Source: Bacteroidales bacterium (GTDB lineage Bacteria > Bacteroidota > Bacteroidia > Bacteroidales > UBA932). From it: a stretch of 64,000 bases of DNA. The DNA lies in NCBI GenBank assembly GCA_017549145.1, contig JAFYVM010000020.1:142879-206878 (forward strand), written 5' to 3'. The notes beneath the pieces were generated by a model, which had not been told where the DNA came from, ran no database searches, and saw only the letters and a program-made list of their open reading frames with translations. Below are positions 43,598 to 52,783 of this stretch, piece after piece (position 1 is the first letter of the stretch; every line of letters starts with the position of its first letter). The translations under genes were made by a program, and so were the position numbers.

Positions 43598-43609
43598 AGC
43601 GCTTCGACT

Positions 43610-45337
43610 ATGCAAAAGATATATAAAACTCTAATTTGCCTGCTGACAGCCGGAGTCATCTTCTCTGCGTGCAGCAAGGAATATATGCAGGGTCTGAATA
43701 CTGACACATCGAAAGTTGAGGTCATCGACCCTAATATGCAGCTTACTACTGCGCTTCTTCAGACATACGGCGATTTCAGCCTTATGGATACTTACAGAAG
43801 CTATATTACTGGATTTACTCAGCATTTTGCCGGTGGTTGGAATGTAACCAACTACGCTGGATCTGTTTATGCTTTTGACGATCAGATGCGTCTTCTTTGG
43901 GACCGTTATTATTCGGTTTCTATCAAGAACCTGGCTGATGCTATCGCTAATTCTACAGATAAGCCGAATACCAACGCAGCGCTTAGAATTCACTTTGTAT
44001 ATTTGATGTCAGTTCTTACTGACGTCTACGGTGATGTTCCATGTCTTGAGGCTGGTAAGGGTTATCTTGAGGGAATTTCAACTCCTAAGTATGATTCTCA
44101 GGAAGATATCTATAACTTCTTCTTCGAGGAACTCGCAGCTTGTGTCGCTCAGCTTGGTACAGGTAATGACCGTATCACTGGTGATGTTACAAGCCTTGCA
44201 GGTGATACTGCGGCTTGGAAGCGTTATGCAAACTCTCTCAGACTTCGCTTCGCAATGCGTATCTCTGATGTTGCTCCTCAGAAAGCACAGCAGGAATTTG
44301 AGGCTGCTCTCATTGCTGAGGGTGGATATATTACTACTGCTGCAGAGGATGCATACATCGTCTATATCGACGGTCCTTTCACACTTTATGAGGGAGCAGC
44401 TGAGCTTGACTTCCGCGTAAATGCTCTTGGTGAGATTCTTTACGGACAGGACCCTACTTCTCCAACATTCGTATCTTCTACTTTCTATAACATGATGAAG
44501 GAGAATAATGACCCTCGTCTTTATAGAATCTGCCGTCACTACATCAATACAAAGCGTAGTGAGACCAAGCCAGATGCAGAGTGGAACGTTGATGTAACTG
44601 ATGAGGTGCTTGCATATTATGAGAGAATCGGTGAGAGCGTGCAGCCATGTAATCCGGGCGCAGCTTGGTATAGTGACTGGGTAAATGCTCCTGCAGATAG
44701 TGAGATTCCTACTCTTGAGAAGCTTGTAGCTCAGGATCCTTCTGCTGGATTCAACGGCAATAACTTCAATGCGAGAATGCTTCGTCCATTCCTTTCAATT
44801 GACTTCGAGCAGCCATATTGTCCAGGTTTCCTTATGTCATCTGCAGAGGTCAGCTTCCTTCTTGCTGAGGCAGCTGATAAAGGTTGGACTGTAGCTGGAG
44901 GCGTTGAGGGTAACTTCGTGAATGGTGTTACAGCAGCGATGGAAATCATCAACAAGCATTATGTTGCTGATGCGCGTAAGATTACTGCAGACGAGATTAC
45001 TGCTTATGTAAATGGTATTAAGGCTGGTCTTGCAACAAATGCGAAAGAGGCTATCAATACTCAGGCATGGATGCTTCATTTCATGAACCCATCCGAGGCG
45101 TGGGCTAACCTTCGTCGTTCGGATTATCCGGTAATCATGGATAGAACTAAGCTTAAGACTTATGACGGATTCATCTATGATGATCCTGATATGAATACTC
45201 CTACCCGTTTGAAATATCCTGTACTTGAGAGCAAGTATAATACTGCTAATTATAATGATGCGATCCAGCGTCTTGGCGGTAAGGATGATTGGCATGCACG
45301 CCTATGGTGGGATACTGCTGAAGTTAATGTGAAATAA
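43610..45337 (+). CDS. SusD-like glycan-binding lipoprotein (SusD-like 2 type)
   Basis: 575 residues. Lipobox IFSAC, then a mostly helical TPR-type fold. The block beginning TTALLQTYGDFSLMDTYRSYITGFTQHFAGGWN and the LTDVYGDVPCLEAGKG segment are typical of the SusD/RagB-like outer-membrane proteins (the group often labelled SusD-like 2) that act as the lid on SusC. Surface exposed. The exact glycan is not told by sequence, but the locus context points to beta-glucans. Confidence 0.92.
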   Translation: MQKIYKTLICLLTAGVIFSACSKEYMQGLNTDTSKVEVIDPNMQLTTALLQTYGDFSLMDTYRSYITGFTQHFAGGWNVTNYAGSVYAFDDQMRLLWDRYYSVSIKNLADAIANSTDKPNTNAALRIHFVYLMSVLTDVYGDVPCLEAGKGYLEGISTPKYDSQEDIYNFFFEELAACVAQLGTGNDRITGDVTSLAGDTAAWKRYANSLRLRFAMRISDVAPQKAQQEFEAALIAEGGYITTAAEDAYIVYIDGPFTLYEGAAELDFRVNALGEILYGQDPTSPTFVSSTFYNMMKENNDPRLYRICRHYINTKRSETKPDAEWNVDVTDEVLAYYERIGESVQPCNPGAAWYSDWVNAPADSEIPTLEKLVAQDPSAGFNGNNFNARMLRPFLSIDFEQPYCPGFLMSSAEVSFLLAEAADKGWTVAGGVEGNFVNGVTAAMEIINKHYVADARKITADEITAYVNGIKAGLATNAKEAINTQAWMLHFMNPSEAWANLRRSDYPVIMDRTKLKTYDGFIYDDPDMNTPTRLKYPVLESKYNTANYNDAIQRLGGKDDWHARLWWDTAEVNVK

Positions 45338-45354
45338 TTTCAATGCTGAAGATT

Positions 45355-46593
45355 ATGAAAAAGTTATATATGATTTTGATGACTATTGTCATCTCATCGG
45401 TGGGATTCCTCAGCTGTACACAGAAGGAAGAACCTTTCTTCACTGCAACTGAAGATGACGCTCCGAGAATCCTTAATACTGATATTCCTGATTGGGATGG
45501 TGGTGCTCCATCAGTCCTTATGACAATCTCTCGTGATCAGAACTTTGAGTTTGAGATTGTGGTTACTCCTGCTGATTATACAACAGTAGAGTGGTTCCTT
45601 GATGACGTTAAGGTGGCAGAGGGCAAGGCTATCAATCAGCCTGTACTTGCAGGTAACTGGACACTTAAAATCCTTGCAACAACCACAAAGGGACTTTCAA
45701 CCTATCGTGTAACTAAGCTAGTTGTCAATCCGGTTGATGGAGACCCAGTGGCTGGCGAGGCTATTCTTGAGCGTCTTGTTGCTCCTGGTGCAACTGCTGT
45801 TCTTGGCGGACAGAATATGGATAAGGTGAAAAAGGTGGTTATCGGCGGAGTCGAGTGCGATGCTACATATGCTGATGGTGCTGTAACATATACAGTCCCT
45901 GCAGATATGGCAGCCGGTACATATCAGCTTACTCTCAAGGATGCTGATGGATTTGAGTATGGTGCTGGCTATATCACAGTTTCTGCAGCGTCTGTAGTTT
46001 CTGCAGCTTCATTCTCTGCTAAGTCAGGTGCTGAGCTTGTTCTGACAGGTTTGAACCTTGATAAGGTCACTAGTCTTACTGCTGGTGAGCAGGCTTGTAC
46101 AATCGTTTCAAAGACTGCCGGTGAATTGAAGCTTACTCTTCCTAATCTTGCCAAGGGCTCGTATGACCTTGCTGGTGTGGATGCATCCGGCAATGCTGTG
46201 AACTTTGTTGACGGCACCCAGATGCTGGATAAGGCAGCTCTTACAATTACTGCTGAGGAGACTCTTTGGGAGGGACATCACTATGTATCTTGGGACTTTG
46301 CTGATGGAAATCCTAACAAGACATTCTCGGCATTGGCAGTGGATTCAAAGGCTTGGGCAGTTGGTAGGATCATTAGAGTGACATTGACTCTTGATACTGC
46401 TGCTGCATACCATCAGGTGCAGTTCAATACTATGCATTGGACTGAACTTCCAGGTACATTCCGCGGTGACTTCTTTGCAGATATGGTAGCAGAATTCACT
46501 TGGACTCAGGAGATGTCAGATCTTGTAAATGTACAGGATGGATTCATCGTCTGCGGACACGGATTCTTTGTTGATAAAGTAACTATTGAATAA
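45355..46593 (+). CDS. Surface glycan-binding lipoprotein (SusE/SGBP position)
   Basis: 412 residues from ATG 45355 (an ATG four codons upstream is also possible). Lipobox GFLSC. N-terminal Ig-like domain (about 30-125), two IPT/TIG-like beta-sandwiches (about 130-210 and 212-290), and a C-terminal module (about 295-412) containing several Trp and Tyr (ETLWEGHHYVSWDF, TMHWTELPG) suited to sugar stacking. No enzyme motif. Its position after SusD and before GH3 is that of SGBP-B proteins that capture polysaccharide at the cell surface. Its TAA stop overlaps the ATG of the next gene. Confidence 0.8.
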   Translation: MKKLYMILMTIVISSVGFLSCTQKEEPFFTATEDDAPRILNTDIPDWDGGAPSVLMTISRDQNFEFEIVVTPADYTTVEWFLDDVKVAEGKAINQPVLAGNWTLKILATTTKGLSTYRVTKLVVNPVDGDPVAGEAILERLVAPGATAVLGGQNMDKVKKVVIGGVECDATYADGAVTYTVPADMAAGTYQLTLKDADGFEYGAGYITVSAASVVSAASFSAKSGAELVLTGLNLDKVTSLTAGEQACTIVSKTAGELKLTLPNLAKGSYDLAGVDASGNAVNFVDGTQMLDKAALTITAEETLWEGHHYVSWDFADGNPNKTFSALAVDSKAWAVGRIIRVTLTLDTAAAYHQVQFNTMHWTELPGTFRGDFFADMVAEFTWTQEMSDLVNVQDGFIVCGHGFFVDKVTIE

Positions 46594-48890
46594 TGAAGAA
46601 TTTTAGATTTATATTATTGGCTATGGCAGCTTGTCTGGGTGCGGTTTCGTGCTCAGACAAGGCTGTGAAGCCGGCAATACCTTCTGATCCTCAGATTGAA
46701 AGAGCTGTCGAGAAGACTCTCTCGCAGATGACTCTTGAGGAGAAGGTCGGTCAGATGACCGAGATAGGAATCGATATTCTTGGTCATTACGAAGGAGATA
46801 ACTGGGTTATGGATGTGGATAAGGTGGAAAATGCCATTGGAAGGTATAAGGTAGGTTCCATCCTGAACACTCCAGTAGTTGGCCAGACTCCGGAGAAGTG
46901 GCAGGAAATCATCGGCCTGATCCAGGAAGTATCAATGAGGGAGTTGGGTATCCCTTGCGTATATGGACTGGATATGAACCATGGTGCTTCGTATGTGATG
47001 GGTGCAACTTATTTTCCGCAGAACATCAATATCGGAGCCTCTTTCAACCCTCAGCTGGCGTACGATGCTGGTGTGATTACAGCTTATGAAAGCCGAGCTT
47101 CAAACTGCCCTTGGACTTATTGTCCGACAGTTGATCTGTCTCGTGACCCACGCTGGCCGCGCGTTTGGGAGAATTACGGTGAGGATGCTCTTGTAAATGC
47201 TGTGATTGGTGCTGCTTCTGTCCGTGGACTCCAGGGTGAGGATCCAAATCATGTGGGACCGGAGAATATAGCTGTGTCTGTGAAGCATTATATGGGCTAT
47301 GGACATCCACGTACAGGTAAGGACAGAACTCCAGCCTATATTCCGGAGTCTGAGCTTCGCGAGAAGTGCTTTGCTCCATTCAAGGCTTGTGTTGAGGCAG
47401 GTGCGCTCACAATTATGGTTAACAGTGCCAGCGTAAACGGAGTGCCTGTTCATGCAAATAAGGAACTTATCACAGACTGGTTGAAGGAAGGTCTTGACTG
47501 GGATGGAATGGTCGTTACTGACTGGAGCGATATCAATAACCTTTACACTCGTGAAGGTGTTGCTACAGACAAGAAACAGGCTATCGAGATGGCTATCAAC
47601 GCTGGTATCGATATGACGATGGAACCATACGACCTTGAGTTCTGCACACTTCTTATTGAACTTGTGAAAGAGGGCAGAGTGTCTAAGGCTCGTATCGATG
47701 ATGCAGTCCGCAGAGTTCTTAGATTGAAGTATCGTCTTGGCTTGTTCGAGACTCCTAATACTCCTCTTGAGAACTATCCTAAGTTCGGATCTGAGGAGTT
47801 CGCTCAGGTAGCTACACGTGCGGCAGAGGAGTCTGAGGTACTTTTGAAGAATGTTGACGGCATCCTTCCTTTGAAGAAGGGTCTCAAGATTCTTGTGACA
47901 GGTCCGAATGCAAACTCAATGCGTTGCCTCAACGGTGGCTGGAGCTATAGCTGGCAGGGACATCTTGCAGACAGATATACTCAGCAATACAACACAATCT
48001 ATGAGGCCGTATGCAATAAGTTCGGTAAGAATAATGTTGTTCTTGAGCAGGGTGTGACATACGTTGCTGAAGGCGGTTATGAGGAGGAGAATGCTCCACA
48101 GATTGAAAAGGCTGTGCGAGCTGCTGCCGGTGCAGATGTTATCCTTGCTTGTATCGGTGAGAACTCTTACTGCGAGACTCCAGGTAACCTTTCTGACCTT
48201 GCACTTTCAGAGAACCAGCGCAATCTTATAAAGGCTCTTGCAAAGACAGGAAAGCCAATCGTTATGATCCTCAATGAAGGACGTCCTCGTATCATCAATG
48301 ATATCGAGCCTCTTGCAGATGCGATTATCGACATCCTTCTTCCAAGTAACTATGGTGGAGATGCTCTTGCAAATATCCTTGCAGGCGACGCTAATCCAAG
48401 TGCTAAGCTTCCTTACACTTACCCACGTCATCAGGCTGCCCTCACTAATTATGACTACAGAATCAGTGAGGAGACAGACACAATGCCTGGAGCATATGAC
48501 TACAATGCAGTGGTTTCTGTTCAGTGGCCATTCGGTTACGGACTTAGCTACACTACATTTGAGTATAGCAACTTCCAGTGCTCGACTACAGAGTTCGGAG
48601 CTGACACGGAACTTGTGTTCACAGTTGATGTGAAGAATACAGGCGACAGAGCTGGAAAAGAGGTTGTAATGCTTTATAGCCGTGATATGGTGGCTTCAAT
48701 GGTTCCTGAGAACAGACGTCTCAGAGCCTTTGAGAAGGTTGAGATCCAGCCAGGTGAGACAGCTACAGTTACATTGAAGATCAAGGGCAGCGACCTCGCA
48801 TTCGTAAATCCTCAGGGTGAGTGGACTCTCGAACCAGGTGATTTCCGCATGCAGGCTGGTAACCAGACATTGATGATTACTTGTAAGTAA
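46593..48890 (+). CDS. Glycoside hydrolase family 3 beta-glucosidase, lipoprotein (2)
   Basis: 765 residues. Lipobox AVSC, GH3 barrel with KHYMGYGHPRTGKDR and nucleophile Asp in GMVVTDWSDINNL, a second alpha/beta domain with CIGENSYCETPG (acid/base Glu), and a C-terminal fibronectin-III-like domain. It differs substantially from the first GH3 (insertions after LDMNHGASYVMGAT), so the pair is not a recent duplication and probably divides linkages or chain lengths. Starts inside the stop of the SGBP gene (TAATG), so translation is coupled. Likely converts imported or surface oligosaccharides to glucose. Confidence 0.93.
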   Translation: MKNFRFILLAMAACLGAVSCSDKAVKPAIPSDPQIERAVEKTLSQMTLEEKVGQMTEIGIDILGHYEGDNWVMDVDKVENAIGRYKVGSILNTPVVGQTPEKWQEIIGLIQEVSMRELGIPCVYGLDMNHGASYVMGATYFPQNINIGASFNPQLAYDAGVITAYESRASNCPWTYCPTVDLSRDPRWPRVWENYGEDALVNAVIGAASVRGLQGEDPNHVGPENIAVSVKHYMGYGHPRTGKDRTPAYIPESELREKCFAPFKACVEAGALTIMVNSASVNGVPVHANKELITDWLKEGLDWDGMVVTDWSDINNLYTREGVATDKKQAIEMAINAGIDMTMEPYDLEFCTLLIELVKEGRVSKARIDDAVRRVLRLKYRLGLFETPNTPLENYPKFGSEEFAQVATRAAEESEVLLKNVDGILPLKKGLKILVTGPNANSMRCLNGGWSYSWQGHLADRYTQQYNTIYEAVCNKFGKNNVVLEQGVTYVAEGGYEEENAPQIEKAVRAAAGADVILACIGENSYCETPGNLSDLALSENQRNLIKALAKTGKPIVMILNEGRPRIINDIEPLADAIIDILLPSNYGGDALANILAGDANPSAKLPYTYPRHQAALTNYDYRISEETDTMPGAYDYNAVVSVQWPFGYGLSYTTFEYSNFQCSTTEFGADTELVFTVDVKNTGDRAGKEVVMLYSRDMVASMVPENRRLRAFEKVEIQPGETATVTLKIKGSDLAFVNPQGEWTLEPGDFRMQAGNQTLMITCK

Positions 48891-48892
48891 AG

Positions 48893-48922
48893 ATTGACAT
48901 TCAGAATTAATCTGTATATTTG
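48893..48922 (+). promoter_or_regulatory. Promoter for the EEP lipoprotein gene
   Basis: ATTG (48893-48896), 18 bp, TATATTTG (48915-48922); predicted start near 48928, leader about 34 nt. Suggests the EEP gene can be expressed apart from the glucan operon. Confidence 0.5.
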
Positions 48923-48961
48923 CGCCCAGGAAAACAGCCTAAATATTAAACCTAAAATTAT

Positions 48962-49855
48962 ATGAAGTCAATTTTCAAAGTTTTATCAATTCTCGCAGCT
49001 GCTCTTTGTGTGCTTGCCTGCACTGAGAAACCAGGTCCATCAGAGGATCCGACAGATGATCCAACTGAGAAGCCTCAGGAGTCTAAGATGATCAAGATCA
49101 CAGCAATGTCTTTTAATATCAAGTATCCTGCATCGGATGATAAAAATGAAAAGGCATGGGATAATAGAAAGGTGGGTGTGATTGCTATGCTTATGGCAAA
49201 GGAACCGGATCTTATCGGATTGCAGGAGTGCTATATCAGCCAGAGAACATTTATCATTGAGAACCTTCCTCATTATGACTGCTACGGATTGGTAAAGACT
49301 TCTGGTAAGGATTCAGGTGCAGGAGAGACAATGTCTATCCTTTGGAATAAGAATAAATTTGAGAAACTTGATTGTGGTACATTCTGGCTTTCTGAGACTC
49401 CAGATCAGGTTTCTAAGGGTTGGGGTGCAGCTAACACAAGAGACTGTACTTGGATTCTTTTCAAGCATAAGGAGACAGGTAAGATGTTCTACCACTTTAA
49501 TACTCACCTTGACCATCAGGTGGCAGCTGCTCAGACAGGCGGAGCTACACTTATCAGACAGAAGATGGATGAGATTAATACTGAAGGATATCCTGTGATT
49601 CTTACTGGTGATATGAATGTTGCACAGAACAGCCCAGTATGCGCAATCTTCAAGATGGATAACGCACGTGTAACCGCAGGTGAGACTGATAGTGGAGTAA
49701 CTTGCCACGGTTATGGTTCAAAGACTCAGGTTATTGACCATATCTTCTCTTCTGGTCTTGAGGCATGGTTGTTCCAGACTGTAAAGGGTCCTTGGGCAGG
49801 TTTTACATATATTTCTGACCACAACCCTGTGCTTGCACAGTTCAGATATCATTAA
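48962..49855 (+). CDS. Endonuclease/exonuclease/phosphatase-fold lipoprotein
   Basis: 297 residues. Lipobox VLAC, a Pro/Asp/Glu-rich linker (about 22-42), then an EEP fold: metal-binding LQECY, TRDCTWILFKH, FNTHLDHQ, the catalytic GDMNV and the closing SDHNPVLAQF. All expected active residues are there, so it is probably a phosphodiesterase or phosphatase at the cell envelope, not a nuclease in the cytoplasm. Such lipoproteins occur at the ends of Bacteroidetes glycan loci, with the substrate unclear. It follows a weak own promoter and ends in a strong terminator. Confidence 0.85.
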   Translation: MKSIFKVLSILAAALCVLACTEKPGPSEDPTDDPTEKPQESKMIKITAMSFNIKYPASDDKNEKAWDNRKVGVIAMLMAKEPDLIGLQECYISQRTFIIENLPHYDCYGLVKTSGKDSGAGETMSILWNKNKFEKLDCGTFWLSETPDQVSKGWGAANTRDCTWILFKHKETGKMFYHFNTHLDHQVAAAQTGGATLIRQKMDEINTEGYPVILTGDMNVAQNSPVCAIFKMDNARVTAGETDSGVTCHGYGSKTQVIDHIFSSGLEAWLFQTVKGPWAGFTYISDHNPVLAQFRYH

Positions 49856-49881
49856 TAGGTTCTGTAGAATCTGATTTGATC

Positions 49882-49908
49882 GGGTGAGTATTTTACTCAC
49901 CCTTTTTT
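49882..49908 (+). terminator. Intrinsic terminator after the EEP gene
   Basis: GGGTGAGTA (49882-49890), loop TTT, TACTCACCC (49894-49902), then TTTTTT. It overlaps the last codons of the opposing gene at 49893. Confidence 0.85.
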
Positions 49909-50441
49909 ATTATTACAAATGCAGCAATGATTGCCGCTCCGGCAAGGTTCATCAGCATGTCCTCCATTGTGTCGCGAAGGGCTTCTCGTCCGGGTAGGGG
50001 CACGGATTCGTCGAATGTTCCGGTGCTGACAAGGAACTGTTGTGAATTCAGACAGAAGATGCCGTCAGTTACATATTCCATCATTTCCCAGAGTGCTCCT
50101 ATGCCGAGGACAAAGCATATTATCCAGATTGCCGAAAAAGTGGTTGGGGGATTATGAGTACTTCCAGAAGTGACCCTCCTGCAGATGGCGTTGAGTATAG
50201 TGTAGGCAGATATGCCGAGAAGTATGCCAGATAATCCATGTAGTACCAGGTCCCACCAGATGAATCTCCCATAGAAATCGGCAACATCTCCTAGTATTAA
50301 CGCGCAAAAACAGAATGCAATCAGACTTACTTTAAGCCCGGTCGGCATTCTGAGGTGAGCGACCTTTTCAAAAAGATATGGAGTCAGAGCGATGATTACC
50401 ATCAGTATGACTTCAAAGATTTTGAAAGACAGGTGATTCAT
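49893..50441 (-). CDS. YjdF/DUF2238-like integral membrane protein
   Basis: 182 residues, five or six membrane helices. The pattern WWDLVLHGLSGILLG, GALWEMMEYVTDGI and RDTMEDMLMNLAGA (charged residues within membrane segments) matches the DUF2238/YjdF group. Function unknown. Its ATG overlaps the stop of the upstream glycosyltransferase by four bases (ATGA), so the two proteins are translated together, hinting at a shared envelope role. Confidence 0.7.
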   Translation of the reverse strand: MNHLSFKIFEVILMVIIALTPYLFEKVAHLRMPTGLKVSLIAFCFCALILGDVADFYGRFIWWDLVLHGLSGILLGISAYTILNAICRRVTSGSTHNPPTTFSAIWIICFVLGIGALWEMMEYVTDGIFCLNSQQFLVSTGTFDESVPLPGREALRDTMEDMLMNLAGAAIIAAFVIIKKGE

Positions 50442-51580
50442 ATGCGCTGTGCTTGAGCCATTGATATTATCATATCGGCAATCTCATGACTGCAATTCAT
50501 ATTTGAGTTTCGCCTTTGGATCTCTGCCATCTTTTCCTGCGCGTCTGCATCATGACTCAGTTGTATGGCGATTGCGGTCTGCTCCTTGACATCTTCATCT
50601 CCCATGGCCATGCCCATTTGCTTGAAGAATGCTGCGTTGTCTTCTTCAAGTCCCTTGATTGGTTTTATATGCACTAGTGGGATGTTCTTTATGATTGCTT
50701 CTGTGCTGGTGATACCTCCCGGTTTAGTAAGAAGTACATCACAGGCATCCATGATGAGAGAAATCTTATGTGTGTATCCAAGAGCCTTGATGTTCGGACT
50801 TTCTGAGAAATGTTTATGTATGCTCTGTTTAAGCCCCTCATTCTTACCGCAGACGCATATGATCCTGTCAGAATCAGATACCTTGGATTTTAGTTCCCTG
50901 ATGAGTTTTGTGATATTGCCAAAACCCATTGAGCCTCCCATTATGAGATACCATTTCCCGTCTGCCTCCTCCCATTCGAAGAGGGCGTTGACTTGTTTTC
51001 GGGCTTCATCCTTAGATATTCTTCCAGAGAATTTACCTTCGTATACGGGAATGCCGATGCTTTGCAGCTTCTCACGGCTAAGTCCTTTTCTAATAAACTC
51101 TTCAGTAAGATCTTTGTGCGCAATTACGTATTTATCCAACTCTGTTTCATAGAGCAGAGGAATACAGGTGTAATCCGTCATCACAAAAATTGTAGGGAGG
51201 TGCTGACCGTATATATGTCTTATGCGGGTGATTGCCTCTGCAGGAAAGAGGTGTACGCAGATAACTCCATCGTAGTGACCTTCTTGTATCAGCTTGGCAA
51301 GGCGTTGGGTATATAAGCTGGTCAGAGCGTAGATTGGGGATTTGCTCTTAAGCTGGAGAGCACTATAATGCTCTGCGAGTCGATAGACAAGTCCGAACAG
51401 GGAGATCTTAATGGAAAACTCATAAAGTTCTGATGTGACTTTAGACAGCCACTCACTTCGGATGGCAAGTGTGTCTTCCATATCACATTGCACGCCTCGT
51501 TCTATCAAGGCGGCTTGGAGGGCCTTTCCACTGGAGTTATGACCCTCACCAGTATTGCAGGATAGTATAAGAATCTTCAT
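50438..51580 (-). CDS. UgtP/MGDG-synthase-like glycosyltransferase (GT28)
   Basis: 380 residues from ATG 51580 (a TTG six codons earlier is less likely). N-terminal lipid-acceptor domain with the ILSCNTGEGHNSSGKAL signature and HLFPAEAITR; C-terminal UDP-sugar domain with IMGGSMGFGNI, ALGYTHKISLIMDACDVLLTKPGGITSTEA. These mark monogalactosyl- and processive glucosyl-diacylglycerol synthases. It probably adds hexoses to diacylglycerol or a similar lipid at the inner membrane. Member of the four-gene minus-strand operon. Confidence 0.87.
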   Translation of the reverse strand: MKILILSCNTGEGHNSSGKALQAALIERGVQCDMEDTLAIRSEWLSKVTSELYEFSIKISLFGLVYRLAEHYSALQLKSKSPIYALTSLYTQRLAKLIQEGHYDGVICVHLFPAEAITRIRHIYGQHLPTIFVMTDYTCIPLLYETELDKYVIAHKDLTEEFIRKGLSREKLQSIGIPVYEGKFSGRISKDEARKQVNALFEWEEADGKWYLIMGGSMGFGNITKLIRELKSKVSDSDRIICVCGKNEGLKQSIHKHFSESPNIKALGYTHKISLIMDACDVLLTKPGGITSTEAIIKNIPLVHIKPIKGLEEDNAAFFKQMGMAMGDEDVKEQTAIAIQLSHDADAQEKMAEIQRRNSNMNCSHEIADMIISMAQAQRI

Positions 51581-51601
51581 ACTGTCCCGCCAAGCCAAAA
51601 T

Positions 51602-52783
51602 TTATACCAGAGCGGCCTTTAGATTTTCCAAGGCTGTTTCAAGAATTTTTCTAGGACATCCGACATTAAGTCTCATGAAGCCTACGCCGCCAGGATTGAA
51701 CATCTCTCCATCGTTCAGTGCCAAGCCAGCTTTATTGATGAATGTGTCGATAAGCTGATCGTGGTCTAATCCTGTACCTCTGCAATCAAGCCAGACAAGG
51801 AATGAGGCTTGTGGGCGTAGAGGTCTTATCTGTGGTATGTTTTCTTTGCAGTATGAGATGACGAACTCGATGTTACCCTCGATATATTTCAACATCTGCT
51901 CTCTCCACTGCTTTCCTTTACGATAAGCTGCGATTGTTGCTATGGGGGCGAATATATGAGCCGCGCCAAACTCGCTCGCATCCACCCAATCAAAGAAACG
52001 TTTGCGGAGATTGTCGTTTGGAACGATTGCGTATGAACTGACGATTCCGGCGATATTGAATGTCTTGGATGGAGCTCCGAATGTAATGCTACAGGCAGCT
52101 GCTTCCTTAGAAACTGAAGCAAATGGAATATGTTTGTTGCCGAACAATGCCATATCACTATGAATCTCGTCAGCGATTACGATTATACCTTTCTTATAGC
52201 AGAATGATGCAAGCTTTTCGAGTGCTTCACGAGACCATGTGATACCAGCTGGATTGTGAGGATTCGCGAGAATCAGCATCTTGCATTTCTCGTCGCAGAC
52301 TTCTTCGAGATTCTCGAAGTCCATTTCATATCCACCTTCCGGCAGCTCGCGAAGCGGATTGAATACAACCTCATGATTGTTTTTCTGAGGCACTATTCTA
52401 AAGGGATGATATACAGGTGGCTGGATGATAATCTTGTCGTCTTGTTCCAAAAGAGCATTGATTGTCATTCCAATACCTTTGACGATGCCAGGAATATAGC
52501 ATAGCCAATCTGGCTGTATTTCCCATTGGTGCATGTCTGCTACCCAATCACAGATAGATGGACGATAGTCTTCGGGTTCTGTGTGATATCCGAAGACAGG
52601 GTGATCCAACCTTTCCTTCATTGCATCGATGATGAAATCAGGGGTCTCGAAGTCCATGTCTGCCACCCATAATGGGAGCAGGTCCTCTTTTCCAAAAACC
52701 TTCTTTAAGCCATCAACTTTTACCGCTCCAGTTCCTTTGCGGTCAATGATCTTGTCAAAGTTGTAGATCTTTTCAGTGCCCAT
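51602..52783 (-). CDS. PatB/MalY-type PLP C-S lyase or aminotransferase
   Basis: 393 residues, aminotransferase class I/II fold. DLLPLWVADMDFETP at the start, NPHNPAGITWS, ADEIHSDM and the PLP lysine in FGAPSKTFNIAG identify the MalY/PatB subgroup (cystathionine beta-lyase activity in characterised members). C-terminal GGVGFMRLNVGCPR completes the fold. Its ATG overlaps the stop of the 832-residue protein by one base. Confidence 0.9.
   Translation of the reverse strand: MGTEKIYNFDKIIDRKGTGAVKVDGLKKVFGKEDLLPLWVADMDFETPDFIIDAMKERLDHPVFGYHTEPEDYRPSICDWVADMHQWEIQPDWLCYIPGIVKGIGMTINALLEQDDKIIIQPPVYHPFRIVPQKNNHEVVFNPLRELPEGGYEMDFENLEEVCDEKCKMLILANPHNPAGITWSREALEKLASFCYKKGIIVIADEIHSDMALFGNKHIPFASVSKEAAACSITFGAPSKTFNIAGIVSSYAIVPNDNLRKRFFDWVDASEFGAAHIFAPIATIAAYRKGKQWREQMLKYIEGNIEFVISYCKENIPQIRPLRPQASFLVWLDCRGTGLDHDQLIDTFINKAGLALNDGEMFNPGGVGFMRLNVGCPRKILETALENLKAALV

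Noticed and set aside
33535-48890. The two GH3 genes as a recent duplication
   Set aside because: Sequences differ strongly with distinct insertions around the active site; they are separate lineages.
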